Positions 36,019-42,843 of a stretch of 42,843 nt of DNA are shown here, piece by piece. The position numbers were made by a program, and so were the translations under genes. The first letter of the stretch is position 1; every line of letters begins with the position of its first letter. Under the pieces are notes generated by a model, which had not been told where the DNA came from, did not search any database, and worked only from the letters and a program-made list of their open reading frames with translations. The DNA is from Nocardiopsis salina YIM 90010. Lineage in GTDB: Bacteria > Actinomycetota > Actinomycetes > Streptosporangiales > Streptosporangiaceae. The DNA lies in the NCBI RefSeq assembly GCF_000341025.1, contig NZ_ANBF01000076.1, positions 9,777 through 52,619 on the forward strand, given 5' to 3'.

Positions 36019-36061
36019 CAACAGCAACGGCCCCGCCGCGGTGGCAGGGCCGTTGCTGTTG
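36019..36061. terminator. Bidirectional terminator between sapA-like and lipoprotein genes
   Basis: CAACAGCAACGGCCC (36019-36033) and its exact complement (36047-36061), 15 bp, 13-base loop, between convergent genes; the AT content of the outer stem suits both directions. Confidence 0.85.
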
Positions 36062-36070
36062 AAACCGGGG

Positions 36071-36754
36071 TCAGTGGTCGCGCGTGGCGGTCACGGTCCC
36101 GTACACGGTCACGTCGACGGTGTAGTCGAGAGTCTCGCCGTCGTCGTCACGCGCCTCGCACCGGGCGACGTCGTCGGTGTCCAGCGGCGTGCGCACGACC
36201 TCGTCCATGTCGCAGCGCACCTCCTCGGCCTCGGAGGAGTAGCGGACGGCGTCCTCGGCGGCCTCACGCGCCAGCGGGCCCTCGGGCATCTCCGCCTCGT
36301 AGTTGATCATGAAGCCGTCACTGCCCTCCATGGTGACCTCGTAGTCGTAGTCCTCACCGAAGTAGGTGACGGTGCAGGTGACCTGCTCGCCCTCGTCGTT
36401 CTCGATGTCGGGGCACTGCCAGTCGGCGTCCTCGTCGACCACCACGGCCATTTCGGCGACGTCCGTGAAGGCCTCCCACGCGATCTGGTCGGAGAGCTCG
36501 TCCTCGCCGTCGGGCTCCTCGTCGGGCAGCTCGTCCTCGTCGAGGCGGGGCGGGTCCGTCGGGACCTCGGCGGTGTTCCACCCGTCGCCGCCGGAGTCGG
36601 CGTCGGTGTCCTCGTCCTCCTCGGCCGCGGCCTCCTCGGCGGCGCCGTCGTCGGGCTCGGCGGACTCGTCGGTGCCGCAGGCAGCCAGGGCCAGGGCGGA
36701 ACCGGCGGCGGCCAGCCCGAGGGCGAGACGATGTCGGCGTGCGGACTGAATCAT
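36071..36754 (-). CDS. Acidic lipoprotein A (paralogue of the next)
   Basis: 227 residues from ATG 36754 (GAGAGGT upstream). Lipobox LALAAC, then a roughly 75-residue Asp/Glu-rich linker. The folded domain carries WQCPDIENDEGEQVTCTVTYFGEDYDYEV, the pattern of DUF4333-like secreted actinobacterial domains, split here as a description. The C-terminus has two more Cys (VRCDMDEV, ARCEARDD). Four Cys beyond the lipid Cys suggest two disulphides. Exported and membrane-anchored; function unknown. Shares order and motifs with the lipoprotein at 36965-37636. Confidence 0.82.
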   Translation of the reverse strand: MIQSARRHRLALGLAAAGSALALAACGTDESAEPDDGAAEEAAAEEDEDTDADSGGDGWNTAEVPTDPPRLDEDELPDEEPDGEDELSDQIAWEAFTDVAEMAVVVDEDADWQCPDIENDEGEQVTCTVTYFGEDYDYEVTMEGSDGFMINYEAEMPEGPLAREAAEDAVRYSSEAEEVRCDMDEVVRTPLDTDDVARCEARDDDGETLDYTVDVTVYGTVTATRDH

Positions 36755-36920
36755 GGGGGACCTCTCGTTGTCTGGTGAAGGGGATGGAGAACGGCCGGGG
36801 GCGACCGTGGTGGGTGCGGTGGCCGGTGTGCGGCCGACCCGATGACCGGGTCACGGGTTCTGCCGCACGACCCAGATTAGTTTCCGGGCCTCACCGGGGC
36901 GTTACGCAGGGTGCGTGCGC

Positions 36921-36951
36921 CCCGGTTCGGCGGCGGGGCCGCCGAACCGGG
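36921..36951 (-). terminator. Terminator after acidic lipoprotein B
   Basis: CCCGGTTCGGCGGC (36921-36934), loop GGG, and exact 14-bp complement (36938-36951), 13 bp past the stop of the 36965 gene. Confidence 0.8.
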
Positions 36952-36964
36952 ATACGGCCGGTGC

Positions 36965-37636
36965 TCAGCCGTAGTCCGGGGCGACGACGATCCCGCCGGA
37001 CATGTGCGGAGCGACCACCCACTCCTCGGCCTCGTCATCGACCAGGGCATGGCAGTCGATGCCGAGTTCGTCGCGCTCGTCCTGGGGGACGCGCTCCAAC
37101 TCCCGCATGTCGCAGTGCACGTCCTCGATCTCGGCCTGGTGGCGGATCGAGTCCTCCACGTGCTCGCGCACCACAGGCATCTCCGACAGGCCGCTCTCGT
37201 ACTGGGTCGTGAAGTCCCCGATCTCGCCGAGGACCACGTCGTAGTCGAAGTCCTCGCCCAGGAACGTGACGGTGCAGGTGAACTCCTCACCTTCTTCGTG
37301 CTGGAAGTCCGGGCACTCCGATGCGGCCTCCGGATCCACGACGCCGGCCATGCGGGTGAGTTCCTCGGTCGCCCGTGCACCGAGGGACGCGGCGAGGTCG
37401 TCGTCGCTCTCGGGCAGGAGCTCCCGGAGCTCTTCTCCGGGCACACCGGGTTCTTCGGCGGGGATCTCGGCGTTGCGCCAGTCGATCGAGTCGACGCTCG
37501 CCTCCTGCTGTTCCTCTTCGGAGGCGGCGCCGTTCTCGTCGTGGGATTCGTCGGTGCCGCAGGCGGCCAGTGCCAGGGCGGTCCCGACGGCCGCCAGGGC
37601 CAGGGGAAGGCGGTGACGGTGTTCGGGGGTCGGCAT
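36965..37636 (-). CDS. Acidic lipoprotein B (paralogue of the previous)
   Basis: 223 residues from ATG 37636 (MPTPEHRHRLPLALAAVG); longer in-frame starts would add a basic Pro-rich stretch in front of a normal signal peptide and are rejected. Lipobox LALAAC, acidic linker, then ECPDFQHEEGEEFTCTVTFLGEDFDYDV, which aligns closely with lipoprotein A, and the same two late Cys (VHCDMREL, IDCHALVD). The pair is a tandem duplication with a terminator between. No ribosome site is strong (GAGA at distance). Function unknown. Confidence 0.82.
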   Translation of the reverse strand: MPTPEHRHRLPLALAAVGTALALAACGTDESHDENGAASEEEQQEASVDSIDWRNAEIPAEEPGVPGEELRELLPESDDDLAASLGARATEELTRMAGVVDPEAASECPDFQHEEGEEFTCTVTFLGEDFDYDVVLGEIGDFTTQYESGLSEMPVVREHVEDSIRHQAEIEDVHCDMRELERVPQDERDELGIDCHALVDDEAEEWVVAPHMSGGIVVAPDYG

Positions 37637-37887
37637 GCTCGTGTTCGTCTCTCGGTCGCGGGGTGTTCCGGGGGGCGGGCCGAGAGAGGCAGCGGGGGCG
37701 GCCTCGTCGTGCCCGCGGCGTGGTGTGGGACCCCCGAACGCGGGGTTCGGTTGACGCGAAGCGGTATGACGCACCCCACTTCTCGGGGCGTCCGCAGGGC
37801 GGTCACACGCGGGTCCCGTGGCGCACCGGTGGCCTGCGGATCGATGTCAGCACTGACCCCGCGGTCCCGAAACCGAATGTGATTCTC

Positions 37888-37893
37888 TACCAT
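37888..37893 (+). promoter_or_regulatory. Candidate -10 box for a leaderless mutA transcript
   Basis: TACCAT ends 7 bases before the A of the mutA ATG (37901), the spacing at which RNA would begin at the start codon itself. No usable Shine-Dalgarno sequence is present (GGAG is one base from the ATG), which fits leaderless translation. The -35 is not evident. Confidence 0.45.
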
Positions 37894-37900
37894 CCGGAGT

Positions 37901-39829
37901 ATGGACCTCCCTGAGAGCGGGGCAGCCGCAGCGGGCGCCCCCAACCTGGCCGAAGGGTTCCCCGAAGCCACGACCGCGCAGTGGCGGGAACTCGTCGCGG
38001 GTGTGCTGCGCAAGAGCGGTGTGGACGAGGAACGGCTCGCCGACGCGCCGGAGGCGGTGCTGGCCGCCACCTCCTACGACGGGTTCGGGATCGACCCCCT
38101 CTACACCTCGCAGCCGCCCGCTGCCGATCCCGGTTTCCCGGGCACCGCCCCCTTCACTCGGGGGTACCGTGCCGGCGGGAACGTCACCACCGGCTGGGAC
38201 GTGCGCGCTCGCCACGCCGACGCGGACCCGGCGGCCCTGCGCCGTCGCGTGCTCGCCGACCTCATGAACGGCGCCGGGTCTCTGTGGATCTCAGTGGGAG
38301 GCCAGGGGCTGCCCGCCGACCGCCTCGGCGAGGCCCTCACCGACGTCCACCTCGACCTCGCGCCGGTGCTGTTGTCCGCCGGACACGAGTACGCCGAGGC
38401 CGCCGACGTCCTGCTCACCGCGCACGCCGACGCCGAGGTCCCCGACGGGCGCGTCATCTCCCACCTGGGCATCGACCCGCTGGGCACCGCGGCACGCACC
38501 GGTGAGGCCTGCGACGTGGAAGAACCGGTGCGCTTCGCCGTCGACCGCGCGCGAGAGCGCCCCCATCTGGGCCTCCTCGTCGCCGACGGCACCCCCGTGC
38601 ACGGCGCCGGGGGATCGGACGCCCAGGAACTCGGGTGGGCGATCGCCGCCGGAACCGCCTACCTGCGTGCCCTGCACGAGGCCGGGGTCGGCCCCGAGGA
38701 CGCCGCGGGCCGCATCGAGTTCCGACTCGCCGTGGGCGCCGACCAGTTCGCCGGCATCGCCAAGCTCCGCGCAGCCCGTGCCATGTGGAACCAGGTCCTG
38801 GCCGCCGGCGGGCTCGACCCGCGCCACCGCACCATGCGCGTCCACGCCACCACGTCCGAGGCGATGATGACCCGCCGCGACCCGCACGTGAACATGCTGC
38901 GCACCACCGTGGCCTGCTTCGCCGCCGGGATCGGGGGAGCCGACGCCGTCACCGTGGAACCCTTCGACTCCGCCGTCGGCCTGCCCGACGACTTCGCCCG
39001 CCGCATCGCCCGCAACACCCAGGCGATCCTCCAGGAGGAATCGAACCTGGCGCGCGTCATCGACCCGGCCGGCGGCTCCTTCTTCGCCGAGGCGCTCACC
39101 AAGGACCTCTACGAGGCGGCCTGGGCGTTCCTGCGCCGCATCGAGGCAGCCGGGGGCGCCGCCCGCGCCCTCGACGAGGGTGTGCTGCGCGCGGGGGTCG
39201 AGGACGTGTGGCAGCGCCGCAGGGACGACATCGCCCACCGCCGCGCCCCGCTCACCGGCGTCAGCGAGTTCCCCGATGCCGCCGAGACCCCGCTGGAACG
39301 CCCCACCGACCCGTCCCGCACACCCGAGCCGGGAGGTCTCCCCGAGCGCCGCTACGCCCAGGAGTTCGAATCGTTGCGCGACCGCTCGGACACCCAGGAA
39401 CGCACGACCGGGCAGCGGCCCTCTGCCTTCCTGGCCACGCTCGGCCCGGTCGCCGCGCACACCGCCCGTGCCTCGTTCGCCACGAACCTGCTGGCCGCCG
39501 GAGGAGTGGCCGCGATCGATCCCGGTCCGCTGGAGGGGGCGGAGACCGCTGCACACGCCTTCGCCGAGTCGGGGGCGCGCATCGCGGTCCTGTGCGGTTC
39601 CGACGATCTCTACGACGAGCACGCCGAGGACACCGCCCGGGCACTCAAGGGCGCCGGGGCGCGCCGGGTGCTGCTCGCCGGAAAACCCCGTGACGTGTAC
39701 CGCCAGGCGGGGGTGGACGGTTTCGCCCATCAGGGCTGCGACGCCGTGGAACTCCTGACCGACATCGTGGACCTGCTGCACACCGACCCGCCGGCACAGC
39801 CCGTGCGTGAACAGGGGGAGAAGGCATGA
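37901..39829 (+). CDS. mutA: Methylmalonyl-CoA mutase small subunit
   Basis: Non-catalytic subunit of the B12-dependent succinyl-CoA/methylmalonyl-CoA mutase, linking propionyl-CoA and polyketide precursor supply to the TCA cycle. 642 residues: TIM-barrel-like mutase domain ([12 protein letters not shown] near 65; [21 protein letters not shown] near 270; [21 protein letters not shown]), then a degenerate B12-binding-like domain (about 505-630) lacking the DxHxxG cobalt-ligand motif, as in other small subunits. It overlaps mutB by 4 bases (ATGA). Confidence 0.95.
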   Translation: MDLPESGAAAAGAPNLAEGFPEATTAQWRELVAGVLRKSGVDEERLADAPEAVLAATSYDGFGIDPLYTSQPPAADPGFPGTAPFTRGYRAGGNVTTGWDVRARHADADPAALRRRVLADLMNGAGSLWISVGGQGLPADRLGEALTDVHLDLAPVLLSAGHEYAEAADVLLTAHADAEVPDGRVISHLGIDPLGTAARTGEACDVEEPVRFAVDRARERPHLGLLVADGTPVHGAGGSDAQELGWAIAAGTAYLRALHEAGVGPEDAAGRIEFRLAVGADQFAGIAKLRAARAMWNQVLAAGGLDPRHRTMRVHATTSEAMMTRRDPHVNMLRTTVACFAAGIGGADAVTVEPFDSAVGLPDDFARRIARNTQAILQEESNLARVIDPAGGSFFAEALTKDLYEAAWAFLRRIEAAGGAARALDEGVLRAGVEDVWQRRRDDIAHRRAPLTGVSEFPDAAETPLERPTDPSRTPEPGGLPERRYAQEFESLRDRSDTQERTTGQRPSAFLATLGPVAAHTARASFATNLLAAGGVAAIDPGPLEGAETAAHAFAESGARIAVLCGSDDLYDEHAEDTARALKGAGARRVLLAGKPRDVYRQAGVDGFAHQGCDAVELLTDIVDLLHTDPPAQPVREQGEKA

Positions 39830-42048
39830 TCCCGGACCTGTCCCAGGTGGCCGCGGAGCCGCCGGAGTCCTCCGGTTCCGCCGCGAGCACCGCCGACTGG
39901 AAGACCGCTGTCGAGGCCGGCACCGGCAAGGCCCCCGATGCCCTCGAATGGGAGACCCCCGAGGGAATCGGTGTCAAACCCCTCTACACGCCCGCCGACC
40001 GCGAGGGCCTGGACTTCGTGGACGGCCTGCCGGGTATCGCCCCGTACCTGCGGGGTCCGTACCCGACCATGTACGTCAACCAGCCGTGGACAGTCCGCCA
40101 GTACGCCGGGTTCTCCACCGCGCAGGAGTCCAACGCCTTCTACCGGCGCAACCTCGCCGCCGGTCAGAAGGGCCTGTCGGTCGCCTTCGACCTGGCCACA
40201 CACCGCGGTTACGACTCCGACCACCCGCGGGTGTCCGGCGACGTCGGCATGGCGGGCGTGGCCATCGACTCCATCTACGACATGCGCCAGCTGTTCGACG
40301 GGATCCCGTTGGACCGCATGAGCGTGTCCATGACCATGAACGGCGCGGTGCTGCCGGTCCTGGCGCTCTACATCGTCGCCGCCGAGGAGCAGGGTGTTCC
40401 CCCCGAGAAGCTGTCGGGGACCATCCAGAACGACATCCTCAAGGAGTTCATGGTCCGTAACACCTACATCTATCCGCCGCAGCCGTCGATGCGGATCATC
40501 TCCGACATCTTCGCCTACACCTCGCAGCGGATGCCGCGGTTCAACTCCATCTCGATCTCCGGCTACCACATGCAGGAGGCCGGGGCCACAGCCGACCTAG
40601 AGCTCGCCTACACCCTTGCCGACGGGGTCGAGTACATCCGCGCCGGGCAGAGCTCGGGCCTGGACGTGGACGTGTTCGCGCCGCGTCTGTCGTTCTTCTG
40701 GGCGATCGGCATGAACTTCTTCATGGAGGTCGCCAAGCTGCGTGCCGCCCGCCTGCTGTGGGCGCGACTCGTGCGCGACCTTGGCGGCAGCAAACCGAAG
40801 TCGTTGAGCCTGCGCACCCACTCGCAGACCTCCGGGTGGTCGCTGACCGCGCAGGACGTGTTCAACAACGTGACCCGTACGTGTGTGGAGGCGATGGCGG
40901 CGACGCAGGGGCACACCCAGTCGCTGCACACCAACGCCCTCGACGAGGCGCTGGCCCTGCCCACGGACTTCTCCGCACGCATCGCCCGCAACACCCAGCT
41001 CCTGCTGCAGCAGGAATCGGGCACCACCCGCACGGTCGACCCGTGGGGCGGTAGTTACTACGTCGAGCGCCTCACCCAGGAGCTGGCCGCCAAGGCCTGG
41101 GAGCACATCCAGGAGGTCGAGAAGGCCGGGGGTATGGCCGCCGCGATCGACGCGGGCCTGCCGAAGATGCGCATCGAGGAAGCGGCCGCCCGCACCCAGG
41201 CGCGCATCGACTCCGGACGCCAGCCCGTGATCGGCGTCAACAAGTACCTTCCCGACACCCCCGACGACATCGAGGTGCTCAAGGTAGACAACTCGCGGGT
41301 GCGCGCCGAACAGCTCGAGAAGCTGGAACGCCTGCGCGCCGAACGCGACGAGAACGCCGTGACCGCCGCCCTGAACGCGCTGTCCGAGGCGGCCTCGCGC
41401 GAGTCGAAGGCCGACGAGAGCCTGGAGTCCAACCTGCTCGCCGCTGCCGTGGACGCCGCGCGCGCCAAGGCCACGGTCGGCGAGATCTCCGATGCCATGG
41501 AGAAGGTCTTCGGCCGCCACTCGGGACAGATCCGTACCATCCAGGGTGTGTACAAGGACGAGGCCGCGCAGAGCAGCGACACCGCAGGGCTCATGGACCG
41601 GGTCACGCAGCGGGTCGCGGACTTCGCCGACGCCGAGGGACGGCGCCCCCGCATCCTGGTCGCCAAGATGGGCCAGGACGGGCACGACCGCGGGCAGAAG
41701 GTCATCGCGACCGCCTTCGCCGACCTGGGTTTCGACGTCGATGTGGGACCCCTGTTCCAGACCCCGCAGGAGGTGGCCACCCAGGCGGTGGAGTCCGATG
41801 TCCACGTGATCGGGGCTTCGTCCCTGGCCGCGGGGCACCTGACCCTGGTTCCGGCCCTGCGCGAGGAGCTGGCGAAGCTGGACCGGCCCGACATCATGGT
41901 CGTGGTGGGCGGCGTGATCCCGCCCGACGACGTCGAGGCCCTGCACGAGGCCGGAGCCGCGGCGGTGTTCCCGCCAGGGACCGTCATCGCCGAGGCCGCG
42001 ATCGACCTCCTCGACCAGCTGGACCAGCAGGCCGAGGAGCAGGCCTGA
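39826..42048 (+). CDS. mutB: Methylmalonyl-CoA mutase large (catalytic) subunit
   Basis: Adenosylcobalamin-dependent isomerase. 740 residues: substrate-binding TIM barrel ([20 protein letters not shown], with the Tyr/Arg of the active site; [28 protein letters not shown]) and a C-terminal B12 domain with the cobalt-ligand motif D618-G-H620-DRG in [12 protein letters not shown], and GGVIPPDD. Translationally coupled to mutA; meaB begins 73 bp downstream. All key residues appear intact. Confidence 0.97.
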   Translation: MIPDLSQVAAEPPESSGSAASTADWKTAVEAGTGKAPDALEWETPEGIGVKPLYTPADREGLDFVDGLPGIAPYLRGPYPTMYVNQPWTVRQYAGFSTAQESNAFYRRNLAAGQKGLSVAFDLATHRGYDSDHPRVSGDVGMAGVAIDSIYDMRQLFDGIPLDRMSVSMTMNGAVLPVLALYIVAAEEQGVPPEKLSGTIQNDILKEFMVRNTYIYPPQPSMRIISDIFAYTSQRMPRFNSISISGYHMQEAGATADLELAYTLADGVEYIRAGQSSGLDVDVFAPRLSFFWAIGMNFFMEVAKLRAARLLWARLVRDLGGSKPKSLSLRTHSQTSGWSLTAQDVFNNVTRTCVEAMAATQGHTQSLHTNALDEALALPTDFSARIARNTQLLLQQESGTTRTVDPWGGSYYVERLTQELAAKAWEHIQEVEKAGGMAAAIDAGLPKMRIEEAAARTQARIDSGRQPVIGVNKYLPDTPDDIEVLKVDNSRVRAEQLEKLERLRAERDENAVTAALNALSEAASRESKADESLESNLLAAAVDAARAKATVGEISDAMEKVFGRHSGQIRTIQGVYKDEAAQSSDTAGLMDRVTQRVADFADAEGRRPRILVAKMGQDGHDRGQKVIATAFADLGFDVDVGPLFQTPQEVATQAVESDVHVIGASSLAAGHLTLVPALREELAKLDRPDIMVVVGGVIPPDDVEALHEAGAAAVFPPGTVIAEAAIDLLDQLDQQAEEQA

Positions 42049-42121
42049 ACACCCCGGGGCCGAAGGCCGGGGGTCCGGGCGGGGGTCCGCCGGCCGCGAG
42101 CGACAGGGAAGGGGAGTGAGC

Positions 42122-42843
42122 ATGGCCGCCTCCACGCCGAACACACCGCGACGGCGCCGTGCCGTGGACGTGCCTGCACTGGCCGAGGGTGTGCTGTCCG
42201 GGCACCGGCCGACGCTGGCCAGGGCCATCACCCTGGTCGAATCGCGCCGCCCCGACCACACCCGGGCCGCCCAGGACTTGCTCGTGCGGTTGCTGCCGCA
42301 CACGGGCAAGGCGCAGCGAGTGGGTATCACCGGGGTGCCCGGGGTCGGCAAGTCCACGTTCATCGACGCGTTCGGCTCGATGCTCACCGCGGACGGCCAC
42401 CGGGTCGCGGTGCTCGCTGTGGACCCCTCGTCCAGCCGCACCGGCGGGAGCATCCTCGGCGACAAGACCCGGATGGAGCGCCTGGCCACCGATCCCCACG
42501 CATTCATCCGGCCCTCGCCCACCGCGGGCACCCTCGGCGGTGTGGCACGCGCGACCCGGGAGACGATGCTGCTCATGGAGGCGGCAGGGTTCGACGTGGT
42601 GCTGGTGGAGACGGTCGGCGTCGGTCAGTCGGAGATCACCGTCGCCGACATGGTGGACTGCTTCGTCTTCCTCACCCTCGCCCGCACCGGCGACCAGCTC
42701 CAGGGGATCAAGAAGGGGGTCCTGGAACTGGTGGATGTTGTGGCGGTCAACAAGGCCGACGGCCCGCACGCCGACGACGCCCGCAAGGCCGCCCGGGAGC
42801 TCTCCCGTGCGTTGCGGTTGCTGCAGCCGTTGCACCCGGACTG
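42122..42843 (+). CDS. meaB: MeaB-like GTPase chaperone of methylmalonyl-CoA mutase (3' end cut)
   Basis: G3E-family GTPase that loads and protects the B12 cofactor of the mutase. From ATG 42122 (GGGGAGTGAGC upstream) 240 codons are visible before the window edge: Walker A GVPGVGKS (K77), [28 protein letters not shown] (switch/Walker B region) and NKAD (base specificity). About the last quarter, with the dimerisation part, is missing. The third gene of mutA-mutB-meaB. Confidence 0.95.
   Translation, partial: MAASTPNTPRRRRAVDVPALAEGVLSGHRPTLARAITLVESRRPDHTRAAQDLLVRLLPHTGKAQRVGITGVPGVGKSTFIDAFGSMLTADGHRVAVLAVDPSSSRTGGSILGDKTRMERLATDPHAFIRPSPTAGTLGGVARATRETMLLMEAAGFDVVLVETVGVGQSEITVADMVDCFVFLTLARTGDQLQGIKKGVLELVDVVAVNKADGPHADDARKAARELSRALRLLQPLHPD

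Overview
This is a high-GC actinobacterial chromosome segment. The base composition, codon use, HspR/HAIR heat-shock control, a DivIVA-like coiled-coil protein, a spore-associated-protein-A homologue, a Ser/Thr receptor kinase and the MutAB-MeaB cluster point to a filamentous actinomycete, probably Nocardiopsis or a relative (inference from gene content, no database search). Many exported proteins are very acidic, which would fit a salt-tolerant host.

Layout. 1-7275 is the protein-quality-control block, all on the minus strand: dnaK-grpE-dnaJ-hspR, then clpB, which runs off the left edge. A HAIR operator and a sigma70-type promoter lie upstream of dnaK. 7276-9957 holds an EtfD-like membrane iron-sulfur oxidoreductase (electrons from acyl-CoA oxidation to menaquinone) behind a palindromic candidate operator. 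10147-14899 holds a TetR C-terminal-like small protein, then an ABC exporter pair and two tandem NarL/DesK-type histidine kinases with no response regulator in sight. 14953-19080 holds a membrane-anchored acidic protein, a 79-residue small protein, a gamma-carbonic-anhydrase-like hexapeptide protein, a DivIVA-like protein and a GNAT acetyltransferase. 19156-21683 is a divergent MFS exporter/TetR repressor pair. 21711-25831 holds a small membrane protein, a RidA gene remnant, an N-acyl-D-amino-acid deacylase, a small Cys-containing protein, and a small membrane protein paired with a YidC/Oxa1-like insertase. 25916-30755 holds a Cu/Zn-SOD-like lipoprotein without the usual zinc ligands, a DASS dicarboxylate transporter behind a CRP-like site, a YigZ/IMPACT protein and an acidic PQQ-repeat-like lipoprotein.

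30817-33189 is the accessory, decaying part. A gene with a MORN/YwqK-like C-terminal part carries a one-base frameshift in a G run. It is also split by a 947-bp IS5-type element with 17-bp inverted repeats and a 5-bp target duplication (CCGGG); removing the element restores the reading frame exactly. The transposase itself carries two frame breaks. 33259-37636 holds a membrane protein, a Ser/Thr kinase translationally coupled to a secreted SapA-like protein, and two paralogous acidic lipoproteins. 37901 to the right edge is mutA-mutB-meaB (methylmalonyl-CoA mutase and its GTPase chaperone), with mutA possibly leaderless.

The most interesting items are the kinase-SapA couple (the kinase has lost its APE glutamate), the histidine-kinase pair without a regulator next to an apparent regulator operator, the IS-interrupted gene, and several unexplained perfect palindromes at promoters. 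No rRNA, tRNA or CRISPR array was seen.
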